Source: Litoreibacter janthinus (GTDB lineage Bacteria > Pseudomonadota > Alphaproteobacteria > Rhodobacterales > Rhodobacteraceae). Taken from it: DNA of 64,000 nucleotides. Below, one piece after another: positions 17,822 to 26,291 of the stretch; the stretch's first letter is position 1, and each line of letters begins with the position of its first letter. The DNA is taken from positions 2,673,751 through 2,737,750 of the forward strand of contig NZ_FOYO01000001.1 of NCBI RefSeq assembly GCF_900111945.1, written 5' to 3'. The position numbers and the translations under genes were made by a program. Under the pieces are notes generated by a model. The model saw only the letters and a list, made by a program, of their open reading frames with translations. It did not search any database and was not told the DNA's origin.

Positions 17822-18805
17822 CTACGCGTTGACGTCAACTACAACGCGACCCTTCACCTGCCCCTTGAGGATGTCCTTGCCCAGTTGCGGCAAATCCGAA
17901 AGCGTCGCGGGCTGAACCATGGCCTCCAGCTTGTCCATCGGCAGGTCTTTCGCGATCCGCTGCCACGCCCGCAGGCGGTTGTCATAGGGCTGCATCACGC
18001 TGTCGATCCCCAACAGGTTCACCCCACGCAGCAGGAATGGAATGACCGTCGCAGGCAGGCCAGCCCCGCCCGCGAGACCCACGGCCGAAACGGACGCGCC
18101 GTATTTCATCTGTCCGAGCAACCGCGCCAGCATCTCGCCGCCCACGGCATCGACGCACCCGCCCCAGGTTTCCGCTTCAAGCGGACGTTTGGTGGTCTCG
18201 TTAATCTCGTCACGCGCTACGATCTGTGTCGCGCCGAGACTTTTGAGATAATCCGCTGTTTCTGGCCGCCCCGTCACTGCAGCAACCTCATGGCCAAGAT
18301 TGGCCAAGATGGCCGTCGCCACGGAGCCAACGCCCCCAGCAGCCCCCGTCACCAATACGGGCCCGTCTTTGATGCCGTGATCTTCCAGCGCCATCACCGC
18401 CAACATCGCGGTGAAGCCAGCGGTGCCAACCGCCATGGCCTGACGCGTGTCCAACCCTTTGGGCAATGGCACCAGCCAATCCGCCTTTACGCGGGCCTTC
18501 TGGGAGTAGCCGCCCCAATAGGCCTCGCCCACGCGCCAGCCGGTCAGAACAACCTTGTCGCCGGGCTTGTATCGGTCGTCATCGGACGTCTCAACGGTCC
18601 CCGCAAAGTCGATGCCAGGCACATGAGGATAATTGCGCACCAAGCCACCGCCCGGCCCGATGCACAGACCGTCTTTGTAGTTCACCGTGGAGTATTCCAC
18701 GGCAACAGTAACGTCTCCTTCGGGCAAGCGGTCCTCGCCGATGCTTTGGACGGAGGCGCTGGTTTTGCCCTCTTCATCCTTCTCGACGATCAGTGCGTTA
18801 AACAT
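17822..18805 (-). CDS. acuI: Acryloyl-CoA reductase AcuI
   Basis: The protein has 327 residues and is a medium-chain dehydrogenase/reductase of the YhdH/AcuI type. Conserved segments are STVNYKDGLC, the NADPH-binding GAAGGVGSVA, and SVMQPYDNRLRAW. AcuI reduces toxic acryloyl-CoA to propionyl-CoA, a step needed for DMSP cleavage and acrylate detoxification. It follows dmdA by 12 bp, the dmdA-acuI order known from Ruegeria pomeroyi. Pairing of the demethylation gene with the acrylate branch gene shows that the two DMSP routes are expressed together. Confidence 0.95.
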   Translation of the reverse strand: MFNALIVEKDEEGKTSASVQSIGEDRLPEGDVTVAVEYSTVNYKDGLCIGPGGGLVRNYPHVPGIDFAGTVETSDDDRYKPGDKVVLTGWRVGEAYWGGYSQKARVKADWLVPLPKGLDTRQAMAVGTAGFTAMLAVMALEDHGIKDGPVLVTGAAGGVGSVATAILANLGHEVAAVTGRPETADYLKSLGATQIVARDEINETTKRPLEAETWGGCVDAVGGEMLARLLGQMKYGASVSAVGLAGGAGLPATVIPFLLRGVNLLGIDSVMQPYDNRLRAWQRIAKDLPMDKLEAMVQPATLSDLPQLGKDILKGQVKGRVVVDVNA

Positions 18806-18817
18806 ATGCTCTCTCCA

Positions 18818-19918
18818 TTATATCCAGAATTCTTCGTGAACCGTCGCCATGCGCGGCCCGTCTTGTGTTTCCACCTGTATTTGCGTGCCTTCGTCCCAGT
18901 GGGTCATGCGGACCATGCCGATGGCGACATTGGTGTTGAAATCAGGGCTTTTCGCTGCCGAGGTCACCTGCCCGATCACCTTGTCCTTTGCGGTGATCTT
19001 CCAAAGCCGGTCGCAGGGGGGCAACTCGCCCTCGATGCTGATCGCGCGGATTTGTTTGACAGGCCCCTCTTTGGCCACCCTGAGCAGCGCATCGCGCCCG
19101 ACACAGCCGATCGCCGTCTGCGTTGAACAGAACCGCCCCAAACCACATTCATGCGGGGTGTTGTCGCGTGTCATGTCGTTGCCATAGGACAGCAGCCCGC
19201 CTTCGACCCGCTCGATCAAGTTTGGACAGCCCGCATGGACGTCCAGATCCTTGCCTGCCTCCATCAGCGCGTTCCAAAGCGGCATGCCGTTTTCGGCCCC
19301 TTCGACGTAGATTTCGAATCCGCCTTGCTTGGAGTAACCCGACCGCGCCACGAGCATCTGCTGGCCTTGGAAGTCGAAATAGCCATAGCGGAAAAAGCGC
19401 AGATCTTTGACACCGTCTCCAAAGACCCGCGCCGCCAGTTCATCGGCCTTCGGCCCTTGGATCGCAAGGGGGGAGACATCCGGCTCGTCCACGATCACAT
19501 CTAGATGAAAGGCGTAGGCTATCCCCTTGACCCAAAGCAACATATCGCTGTCGGCAATGGACACCCAATAGCGGTCATCCGACAGCATAAGCGCTACGGG
19601 ATCGTTCAGCATCCCGCCCGTTTCGTCCACTGTGGGCACGTAGTAGCACATGCCCGGCAGCATCCCGCGCAGATCGCGGGGCGTCAGCATTTGCATCAAG
19701 CGGCCCGCATCCGGCCCGCGCAGCTCTACTTGCCTCTCACACGCCACGTCCCAGACCTGAACGGCCGATTTCAGATGGTGGTAATCCTCGACAACCGAAC
19801 GGAACACCGTCGGCAACAGCATATGGTTATAAACCGTGTAACCTTTGACGCCCGCTGCCTCGACCCCGTCAGAGAACGGCGTTCGGCGCACGCGGCGCGA
19901 TGGTGCGATAGTGGCCAT
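18818..19918 (-). CDS. dmdA: Dimethylsulfoniopropionate demethylase DmdA
   Basis: The protein has 366 residues and is GcvT-like. It moves a methyl group from DMSP to tetrahydrofolate, giving 3-methylmercaptopropionate. The opening RVRRTPFSDGVEAAGVKGYT and YNHMLLPTVF, with the acuI neighbour, separate it from glycine-cleavage T protein and sarcosine enzymes. The ATG at 19918 follows GAGGAGGG. It lies two bases after the small Cys-protein gene and is the fifth gene of an operon starting with DUF2182 at 22096. Downstream genes dmdB/C/D are not in the window. Confidence 0.93.
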   Translation of the reverse strand: MATIAPSRRVRRTPFSDGVEAAGVKGYTVYNHMLLPTVFRSVVEDYHHLKSAVQVWDVACERQVELRGPDAGRLMQMLTPRDLRGMLPGMCYYVPTVDETGGMLNDPVALMLSDDRYWVSIADSDMLLWVKGIAYAFHLDVIVDEPDVSPLAIQGPKADELAARVFGDGVKDLRFFRYGYFDFQGQQMLVARSGYSKQGGFEIYVEGAENGMPLWNALMEAGKDLDVHAGCPNLIERVEGGLLSYGNDMTRDNTPHECGLGRFCSTQTAIGCVGRDALLRVAKEGPVKQIRAISIEGELPPCDRLWKITAKDKVIGQVTSAAKSPDFNTNVAIGMVRMTHWDEGTQIQVETQDGPRMATVHEEFWI

Positions 19919-19920
19919 GT

Positions 19921-20175
19921 TCAAAGCCCTCCTCTCAGGCTGCGCTTGCAATCAACGGGTCCTTGGCCCGTGCGACTGAACGCGGTGACGCCGCAAACGG
20001 CACATTGATAGTCTTCCAGCGCCCCTTTGGCGTCGCCCGTTGCTTTCCATTTGCAAGGTTTACGCCTGAACAGGGAGTCGAGCCGAAACGCGACCTCATC
20101 CCCTGCGCGTCGGCGCCCCCAACTCCACCAGACAAAGCCCGCGACTGCCAGCACTGCTGCCAGAACAACTGGCAT
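19921..20175 (-). CDS. Small membrane-anchored Cys-containing protein
   Basis: The protein has 84 residues. One N-terminal transmembrane helix (VVLAAVLAVAGFVWWSW) is followed by a soluble part with CKW and a CAVCG motif, suggesting metal or redox chemistry. The start ATG overlaps the DinB stop by one base and the stop lies two bases before dmdA, so it is translationally linked to both. I do not recognise a named family. Its place suggests an accessory role in the DMSP operon or with the DUF1326/DUF2182 pair. Confidence 0.7.
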   Translation of the reverse strand: MPVVLAAVLAVAGFVWWSWGRRRAGDEVAFRLDSLFRRKPCKWKATGDAKGALEDYQCAVCGVTAFSRTGQGPVDCKRSLRGGL

Positions 20176-20681
20176 CAATCGTCATCCGGCAAAAACACCA
20201 GATCTGTATCACCGGGCGTGTGACCCGCCGCTGTCATCATCGCGTGGATCTGCCCGCGATGATGGGTCTGGTGGTTGAAGAAATGCGACACACACATGGC
20301 TACCGGCTTGCTGATTTCGCGATCAGCCACAACCGAATGATAGGTCAAAGGGCCAATCAGGCTGACCTGAGACAGCCCCGCCACCCACCGGTTGATATGT
20401 GCATCGGTGCGCATTCGGTCATCGAAGTAAAGTTGCAAGTTGTCATGTAGTTGCGCGCTTTCCGCAGCGGTTTCACGAGGCGCGAACCCACCATCAAAGC
20501 GCGACATCCAAAGCCGGTCCGCCCACAGCAAATGGTTCGCCGTCCCGAAGATCGAGCCAAAGAACGCCTTGCGGTCCCGCGTCAGATCTGCGGGCTTAAG
20601 GGATTTCATCACATCCATCTGCCCGCGGTTCTGCCACGCATTGTAGCGGGCCATCATGCGGCAATATTCAACAGTAATCAT
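20175..20681 (-). CDS. DinB family protein (four-helix metal-binding fold)
   Basis: The protein has 168 residues. The pattern YNAWQNRGQMD near the start, GTANHLLWADRLWM, and HFFNHQTHHRGQIH near the end supplies the three metal-binding histidines of the DinB/YfiT superfamily. Members are often thiol-dependent S-transferases or hydrolases (mycothiol or bacillithiol enzymes in other bacteria); substrates in Proteobacteria are mostly unknown. The ATG at 20681 overlaps the DUF1326 stop by four bases. A thiol-linked role would fit next to a sulfonium-degrading enzyme. Confidence 0.88.
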   Translation of the reverse strand: MITVEYCRMMARYNAWQNRGQMDVMKSLKPADLTRDRKAFFGSIFGTANHLLWADRLWMSRFDGGFAPRETAAESAQLHDNLQLYFDDRMRTDAHINRWVAGLSQVSLIGPLTYHSVVADREISKPVAMCVSHFFNHQTHHRGQIHAMMTAAGHTPGDTDLVFLPDDD

Positions 20682-21319
20682 TTTGGCGCAGGCCCTCCCC
20701 AATCGATCTGGCAAATCTCGGCGGAGCGACCGTCAAAGTCCCAGACGCGTCCGTAAGCCCGCACTTTGCCTTTGTTTGCAGTCGCCACGGTGATGTCCGG
20801 CCCCATCCAGTATTCGGTGTTGGTGATCACCATGTCCTTGCCGTCTTTGCCGGACACGGGCACAACTTCGCCTTGGATCTTCTTGCCAACCATCAGGCGG
20901 CGCGCGTTGCCTTCAGTGGTGAAGGACACCGGCGCGCGCTCGGCCCCAAGGAACTCCCCGACCAACATGCTGAACAGGCCGGTTGTGCCACGTGCGGCCC
21001 CCGATAAAATCGCGACCAGACCGTCATAAGCCGCCTCGGACACCTGATCGTCGATGTAGGCCGCAGCTTTCCAGTTGCCGCGCCCCATGTTGCCAGGAAT
21101 GTCCATCAACATGCCAACAGCCGTGCCGGACAGGTCTTCGTCGCCGTAATGGCCTTCGTCGATGCGAATGCCCAACCACGCCTGGCAATAGCCCTCGGTG
21201 GGCGGATGTTTGCCCAGCGACACGACGCAGGGGCAAAACACCGTGCAGTTACAGTTGAGAATAAGCTCGCCCTTGATGTTCCACGGAACAGTCCCAAGCT
21301 CTTGCGCGTCTAACGCCAT
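20678..21319 (-). CDS. DUF1326 domain protein
   Basis: The protein has 213 residues. The conserved start WNIKGELILNCNCTVFCPCV carries the CxCxxxCPC cysteine cluster typical of DUF1326, likely a metal site. The rest is the beta-rich DUF1326 domain with the terminal ICQIDWGG. The family has no established activity. It commonly pairs with DUF2182, which is the gene 15 bp upstream here. It overlaps dinB by four bases. Confidence 0.88.
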   Translation of the reverse strand: MALDAQELGTVPWNIKGELILNCNCTVFCPCVVSLGKHPPTEGYCQAWLGIRIDEGHYGDEDLSGTAVGMLMDIPGNMGRGNWKAAAYIDDQVSEAAYDGLVAILSGAARGTTGLFSMLVGEFLGAERAPVSFTTEGNARRLMVGKKIQGEVVPVSGKDGKDMVITNTEYWMGPDITVATANKGKVRAYGRVWDFDGRSAEICQIDWGGPAPK

Positions 21320-21334
21320 GGTAGTTTCCTTCCC

Positions 21335-22096
21335 TTAAATCGCAGTCATGAGAGTCCACGCCCCTGCCATCAGCAAGAGCCCCCCCAGTGGTTTCGTTAT
21401 ATAGCGCCCCAGATCAGGCAGTTTTTCAACCACCATGATCAGTGTCGCGAGCCCCATGAAGCCGACGCTCATCACGCCGCCGACAAAGGCCAAAAGCATC
21501 AACGCCCAGCAGCATCCCAGACAGACCAAGCCCAAACGCACGCCATTCCGCCACGGGCCTTCGTCAAAATGCTGCATGAAAAAGGTCATCGGTTGGCGAC
21601 ATTTGCTCAGGCAAGCCTCTTTCAGGGTCGAGAACTGGTACAGCCCCGCCATAACAAGCAAAGCGCCGGACAACACGCCGGACAGACTGTCGCCGAATGT
21701 TCCGATCAATCCCGCCTGAAACAGCGCCATTTGCAGCCCTGCCGCAAGGATCGAAAAGCCGAACCAGACGGCCAGATAGCCCGACACCAAAGTCCCGAAA
21801 TGCGCGCGGTCACTCACATGGGTCAGATCGTCATAAGTCGCCAAGGCAGGCAAGATTGTGGGGGCCATCATCGCTGCGGACATCAAACACCACATCAAGA
21901 TCATGCGCAGGAAGCCAGCCGCATCAGGCGTAATGGTGCAAAGCGCGATCCAGAAATCACGGCCATAGACTTGTTCGAGCAGACGCATCTCGGCGGGCAC
22001 GGACATCGCATAAAGCGCAGCCCAAGAGGCCAGTATAAGTCCAAAGAGCACGAGCCAGTGCGCTCCAGACATTGCTCTGATCCTATCTGACCACAT
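21335..22096 (-). CDS. DUF2182 integral membrane protein
   Basis: The protein has 253 residues with six to seven transmembrane helices. The features MWCLMSAAMMAPT, the EACLSKCRQP loop and GLVCLGCCWALM match DUF2182, predicted metal-binding membrane proteins. It is the first gene of the operon leading to dmdA-acuI and is divergent from a GntR regulator. The gap between the two starts is 82 bp and contains the operator. The function is unknown; the Cys and Met richness suggests metal or thiol handling. Confidence 0.85.
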   Translation of the reverse strand: MWSDRIRAMSGAHWLVLFGLILASWAALYAMSVPAEMRLLEQVYGRDFWIALCTITPDAAGFLRMILMWCLMSAAMMAPTILPALATYDDLTHVSDRAHFGTLVSGYLAVWFGFSILAAGLQMALFQAGLIGTFGDSLSGVLSGALLVMAGLYQFSTLKEACLSKCRQPMTFFMQHFDEGPWRNGVRLGLVCLGCCWALMLLAFVGGVMSVGFMGLATLIMVVEKLPDLGRYITKPLGGLLLMAGAWTLMTAI

Positions 22097-22133
22097 GCGC
22101 GTTGCGACTCCCCCACGACCTGTTAGGTTAAGG

Positions 22134-22157
22134 TGTCAGACTTTTATATGTCTGACA
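22134..22157. promoter_or_regulatory. GntR operator, 8-8-8 inverted repeat
   Basis: TGTCAGAC-N8-GTCTGACA has perfect eight-base arms around an AT-rich core containing TTTATAT. It lies between the divergent DUF2182...dmdA-acuI operon and the gntR gene, 21 bp from the gntR ATG. It is almost certainly the binding site of the adjacent regulator and covers promoter sequence for one or both genes. Confidence 0.75.
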
Positions 22158-22178
22158 ATTGAATTTGACGCGAGACAG

Positions 22179-22907
22179 ATGAAAAACCCTTCTACTCCAC
22201 AAGGCGATCTATCCGCCCAGATCGCAGGCTCCATCCGCGACGCCATTATCGCGGGCGAGTTGATCGTAGACGCCCGCCTCCCCTCCGAGGCGGAGCTTGC
22301 AGAACAGTTCAACGTCTCCCGCCCCACCGTGCGCGAGGCGCTGAAGCGGCTGGCCGCACAAGCATTGATCCGCACGCAGCGTGGCGCGACGGGTGGCGCC
22401 TTCGTCAACCATCTGACCTACCCCGACGCCTATGCACAGCAGATCACCACCTCGACACTTCTTTTGTCGATGAATGAGGTGTCCTTTGCCACCGCCTGTG
22501 AAGCTCGGTTCGCGCTGGAACGGGCCTGCACCCTTCTGTCCGCCGAACGTCGCAGCGCCGACCATCTGGCCACCATGCGTGCCGAGATATTCCGCCAGTC
22601 CCAACCCGGCCTCAGCGACGAGGCGTTTTGCGCCTCCGATGTCGCCTTCCACCGTGCACTAGTCGACGGTGCGCAGAATCCTGTGATGTCCTACCAGTTG
22701 GCCGGCGCTGTCGAGGCGATGCAACCCTTGATGAACATGATCACTTTCACAGCAAGATCGCGCGAACGGATCGTCGCTCTGCACGGCCAAATCGCCGATG
22801 CGCTGGAAGCCCAGAACGCCGCCCAAGCCGACGCGGCCCTGCTGGCGCTGGAGACCTACACCATTTCGCTTGCGAAGGATGTGATGGACGCCCGGGCCCA
22901 CCGATAA
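22179..22907 (+). CDS. GntR/FadR (FCD) family regulator, probable DMSP operon regulator
   Basis: The protein has 242 residues. The N-terminal winged helix-turn-helix (LPSEAELAEQFNVSRPTVRE) is followed by an FCD ligand domain. Metal-binding candidates are the D and H in SDVAFHRALVD and the His near ALHGQIADAL. The ATG at 22179 lies just past the operator; longer in-frame starts would place coding sequence over it. It is divergent from the operon that ends in dmdA-acuI. In Ruegeria a GntR-type gene also adjoins dmdA, which supports a DMSP- or acrylate-responsive role here. Confidence 0.87.
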   Translation: MKNPSTPQGDLSAQIAGSIRDAIIAGELIVDARLPSEAELAEQFNVSRPTVREALKRLAAQALIRTQRGATGGAFVNHLTYPDAYAQQITTSTLLLSMNEVSFATACEARFALERACTLLSAERRSADHLATMRAEIFRQSQPGLSDEAFCASDVAFHRALVDGAQNPVMSYQLAGAVEAMQPLMNMITFTARSRERIVALHGQIADALEAQNAAQADAALLALETYTISLAKDVMDARAHR

Positions 22908-22924
22908 TGCGGTGAGTTTACCGC

Positions 22925-22953
22925 TTGCCGCCCCTCGATAGCTCGCCTAGGCT
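22925..22953 (+). promoter_or_regulatory. Candidate promoter of the PotD-like gene
   Basis: TTGCCG and TAGGCT are separated by 17 bp and end 43 bp upstream of the start codon. The -10 region CCTAGGCT is shared with the BCCT promoter candidate at 15824. Confidence 0.45.
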
Positions 22954-22996
22954 CCGATCCCAGTATCGCCTTTATCCATCTGGGAGACTTCAACAA

Positions 22997-24046
22997 ATGA
23001 ACCGCCTGACCAAACTGCTGGGCACCGCAGCCCTTACCTTGGCCTCAACCGCAGCTTTCGCTGCCGACCCTGACCTTTTGGTCTTTGACTGGTCCGGCTT
23101 CGAGGAAGAAGGCTTCTTTATCAATTACGCTGCAAAGCACGGCTCCGGCCCGACCTACGCGTTCTTCGGTGAGGAGGAAGAAGCTTTTCAGAAACTGCGC
23201 TCCGGCTTTAAGGCAGACATCGCACATCCATGCTCCCAGTCCATCGAGAAATGGTTTCAGGCTGGCCTGCTGGAACCTTGGGACATTTCCAAAGTGCCAA
23301 GCTACGCGACACTGGCAGAGAACTACCGGACCGATCCGACATTCGTCCGCGACGGTGCCGTCTATTTCATTCCGACCGATCTGGGCATGACGGGCATTGC
23401 CTACAACGCCGATGAGATCAAACCAGAGCAGGTCGCCTCGCTCGAAGTCTTTACCGACCCTGAAATGTCTGGACGCACCTCGCTGCCGGATAACGTCGAG
23501 GATTCCTACGCGCTGGCCTATCTCGCGACCGGCACTTCTGACTGGACCAAAGCCACGGAGGAAGATTTCAAGAAAGCCTCCGAATGGTTGCGCAAGGCCC
23601 ATGCAAACGCCCGCGCCTATTGGGCAGACGGTGCAGAGCTGGCTCAGCTTATGGCTACCGGCGAAGTGCTGATTGCTTGGTCGTGGAACGAAACGCCGGT
23701 GCAAATGGTCGGCGACGGCTACAATATCGGGTTCGAGCGTCAGGCCAAAGAAGGCTCGTCCGCTTGGTTCTGTGGCTACGTGAACCTCAAAGACGGTCCC
23801 GGCTCCGAAGAGAAAGCCCATGATTTCATCGAGAGCTTCCTGTCGCAGGAAACAGCCGACTACATCGTCAACGAATGGGGCTACGGTCACTCCAACACCA
23901 CCGCGATGGGCAGCTTCAGCGAAGAAACCCTGACCGAAGTGGGACTGAACCAGATCACTGCCCCGCAGCTGCAACAGCTGCCGATGGACATTTCTCTGCG
24001 TGAAATGATGATCAAGGAATTCGAGCGCATCAAAGCCGGTTTCTAA
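22997..24046 (+). CDS. PotD-like polyamine ABC substrate-binding protein
   Basis: The protein has 349 residues. A Sec signal peptide ends after AFA at residue 22. The mature domain is the periplasmic binding protein type 2 fold of spermidine/putrescine carriers (LLVFDWSGFEEEGFFINYAA, then LPDNVEDSYALAYL). Members bind polyamines or related cations. No permease or ATPase gene follows; the next gene is convergent and unrelated. It is therefore an orphan binding protein here and must work with a transporter encoded elsewhere. The GGGAGA site supports the ATG at 22997. Confidence 0.85.
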   Translation: MNRLTKLLGTAALTLASTAAFAADPDLLVFDWSGFEEEGFFINYAAKHGSGPTYAFFGEEEEAFQKLRSGFKADIAHPCSQSIEKWFQAGLLEPWDISKVPSYATLAENYRTDPTFVRDGAVYFIPTDLGMTGIAYNADEIKPEQVASLEVFTDPEMSGRTSLPDNVEDSYALAYLATGTSDWTKATEEDFKKASEWLRKAHANARAYWADGAELAQLMATGEVLIAWSWNETPVQMVGDGYNIGFERQAKEGSSAWFCGYVNLKDGPGSEEKAHDFIESFLSQETADYIVNEWGYGHSNTTAMGSFSEETLTEVGLNQITAPQLQQLPMDISLREMMIKEFERIKAGF

Positions 24047-24061
24047 GCCGTTTCAAGACCT

Positions 24062-24092
24062 CGGAGCGTGGCTGTGCAAGCATGGCCCGCTC
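24062..24092 (+). terminator. Hairpin after the PotD-like gene
   Basis: GGAGCG and CGCTCC arms, with further GGC/GCC pairing inside, lie 16 bp after the stop, followed by TTCTTG rather than a full T run. It is a weak intrinsic terminator candidate. Confidence 0.4.
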
Positions 24093-24103
24093 CTTCTTGT
24101 GCC

Positions 24104-26131
24104 CTAAAACAGTATGTCGTCGCCCGAAAAGCCCGTGCTGCTGTCATGGCCCTGCAAAACGATCTGACTGCCATCGGGCATGGTCAATTGCACAAACCCC
24201 TCCGCAGTGAACCCGACGCTTAAGGCTGAGGCATCCGTCGCGTAGCCCGTCAGGTCGACCTTGTCGACGCGGCTGACGAAATCCGTGATGACATCATGGC
24301 CCGACCCGGGCGCAAAGATGAAATGGTCCGCACCGCCGCCGCCCGTTAGAACATCGTCACCCGCTCCGCCAACCAGATTGTCGGACGTGTGAAGCCCTTC
24401 CAAAAGGTCGTCGCCTGGCGTCCCGACGATGTCCAAGCCACTTTCCAACTCGCCCTCGTAGAACATGATGTCCGTCTCGTCGTTGAACTGGCTTCCAGAG
24501 GTAACGCCACGCAGCAGCACCTCGTCGCCCTGCCCGACCAGCAAGATCAACTCGCCTTCGGCCGACATCCGATATCCCAATTCGGCGCGGCGGATGCCAA
24601 GATAGCTCAGGTCCAGCACGTCTTCACCGGTCATGAAGTCTTCGATCACGGTCAACGGGCTGTTCGGCATAATCACAAAGCGGTCGTTGCCCGCCCCACC
24701 CGTGAGGCTGTCCTGCCCCCCATGGCCGATGAGCAGATCGTTGGTGTCACCGCCGACCAACACATCATCAAGAACGTTGCCCGCCACGACCTGCCACTCA
24801 AGATCAGACGGCGATGCGATCATCGCGCTCAGCGTGGCGCCCGTGTAGACATAGGCAGCCCCCGCCGACTCCAGATCGCCGACATCGGTGAACGGCGCAC
24901 CGACGATCATGTCGCCAAGCCCGTCGCCGTCGATGTCGCCTGCGCTCCAGACGGAAAAACCGAAGGCGCTGCCTTGGTCCGGGCTCTCCAAGATCAAAGC
25001 GGGATCTTCGGACAACCCGTCCGCCGCGCCCAAATAGACATAAATCCGGCCGGAAAACGACGACGCCCCCGGTGCTCCGACCGCAAAGTCGTCAAACCCG
25101 TCGCCGTTGATGTCGCCCAGTCCCGTGACGTAATTGCCGAAGAACGACAGAGTGTGTTCCCCACGTAGCACCAGCGCTGGCTCCTCAAGCAACCCGTCGG
25201 CAGAGCCGAAGAAGACCATTGCCGCGCCGGATTTCGCGATACCGCTAGGGTCATCTGCCAGCCGTGCGCCCGCAATCACGTCGTCGAACCCGTCCCCGTT
25301 TATGTCACCGGCGGAGGCAAAGCTGCGTCCCAGATCAGCACCACGGTCGCCCATATCCCATGTCCAGTCAGGCGTGGTGTTCAATCCGTTCTCACCGCCG
25401 TAATAGACAAACAACCGCCCTTCCGGCCCTTCGCCTGCATCAAACTTCGGTGCGCCGGCGATTACGTCTGCGTAGCCATCGCCATTGATGTCGCCACCCG
25501 CCCCCGCAGCCCAGCCAAGCCCGGCCCCGACGCCTCCGCCAAGTCCGACCCAATCGTGATGATTTGATGGCCCATCGACGCCACCTGAATACAGGATAAT
25601 CCCGCCTTCATTCTCGAACATGATGTCGTGGAAGTAGCCTCCGACCAGCAAATCGTCGAACCCGTCCCCGTCAGTATCCCCGACGCCGCCCACAGCCCGC
25701 GCGAACCGGTCGCCAAATTGCGGCGAGGTCACCGACCAGTCAGGCGTGGCCGATGGCCCATTTACGCCACCAAAGAACACATAAGCAGAGCCCGGAACCA
25801 TGTCTGAGGGTCGATTGGAAAAGGTCGGTGCACCGACAACAATGTCATCAAAGCCGTCACCATTCAGATCACCCGCCGAGCGGACGGAGCGTCCGAAATT
25901 GGCAAGTGGCATGTCGTGTTGATAGTGCCAGTCAGGCGTTTCGGACAGCCCGTCAGCGCTGCCGAAAAAAACGTAAGCCCCGCCGGGCGCACCTGCGGCC
26001 CCTTCCTGATAGGCGCCCACAACCACGTCGTCATAGCCGTCGCCGTTCACATCTCCAGCGGTTGCAACTTCAATCCCTAATTCGTCGGTGCTGGCCTGTC
26101 CTGTAAAGGCCCAATCCGGCTGAACAATCAC
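24104..26131 (-). CDS. FG-GAP beta-propeller/RTX calcium-binding exoprotein
   Basis: The protein has 675 residues. Seven copies of a G-D-x-N-G-D-G-x-D-D-x-x-V-G-A motif, spaced about 55-65 residues over residues 20-440, predict a seven-bladed integrin-like propeller with Ca sites. The C-terminal part has two RTX clusters (GGAGNDRF near 480 and GGAGDDVLTGG near 600). There is no N-terminal signal peptide, consistent with type I secretion through a C-terminal signal. The GTG start at 26131 has GGAGGG five bases upstream. No ABC/MFP exporter genes are adjacent. It is probably a secreted or surface adhesin-like protein. Confidence 0.85.
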   Translation of the reverse strand: MIVQPDWAFTGQASTDELGIEVATAGDVNGDGYDDVVVGAYQEGAAGAPGGAYVFFGSADGLSETPDWHYQHDMPLANFGRSVRSAGDLNGDGFDDIVVGAPTFSNRPSDMVPGSAYVFFGGVNGPSATPDWSVTSPQFGDRFARAVGGVGDTDGDGFDDLLVGGYFHDIMFENEGGIILYSGGVDGPSNHHDWVGLGGGVGAGLGWAAGAGGDINGDGYADVIAGAPKFDAGEGPEGRLFVYYGGENGLNTTPDWTWDMGDRGADLGRSFASAGDINGDGFDDVIAGARLADDPSGIAKSGAAMVFFGSADGLLEEPALVLRGEHTLSFFGNYVTGLGDINGDGFDDFAVGAPGASSFSGRIYVYLGAADGLSEDPALILESPDQGSAFGFSVWSAGDIDGDGLGDMIVGAPFTDVGDLESAGAAYVYTGATLSAMIASPSDLEWQVVAGNVLDDVLVGGDTNDLLIGHGGQDSLTGGAGNDRFVIMPNSPLTVIEDFMTGEDVLDLSYLGIRRAELGYRMSAEGELILLVGQGDEVLLRGVTSGSQFNDETDIMFYEGELESGLDIVGTPGDDLLEGLHTSDNLVGGAGDDVLTGGGGADHFIFAPGSGHDVITDFVSRVDKVDLTGYATDASALSVGFTAEGFVQLTMPDGSQIVLQGHDSSTGFSGDDILF

Positions 26132-26257
26132 TGCAACCCTCCAAAAGCTTAAAAAACCGTTAACTATTGGATCAGCATTCCCGCACTTGGCCTTCAAAAC
26201 AAGGAAAAATTTAAGAAGTGCGGAACGAGGGTGGTTTCAAAGACTTAGGATGAGCAA

Positions 26258-26286
26258 TTGCAACCGCAGCCTGTCCCTCCTATATA
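26258..26286 (+). promoter_or_regulatory. Sigma-70-type promoter of tmRNA
   Basis: TTGCAA, a 17-bp spacer and TATATA lie just upstream of the tmRNA acceptor piece. The match and spacing are good for a strong housekeeping promoter. Confidence 0.65.
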
Positions 26287-26291
26287 TTAGA

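Noticed and set aside
17246..19126. 626-codon open frame on the plus strand
   Set aside because: It overlaps the end of the BCCT gene in another frame and is antisense to acuI and dmdA; the translation is His/Arg-rich shadow sequence.
24104..26131. Tandem repeats that might be a CRISPR array
   Set aside because: They are protein-level FG-GAP and RTX repeats inside one gene, with no constant repeat/spacer structure.
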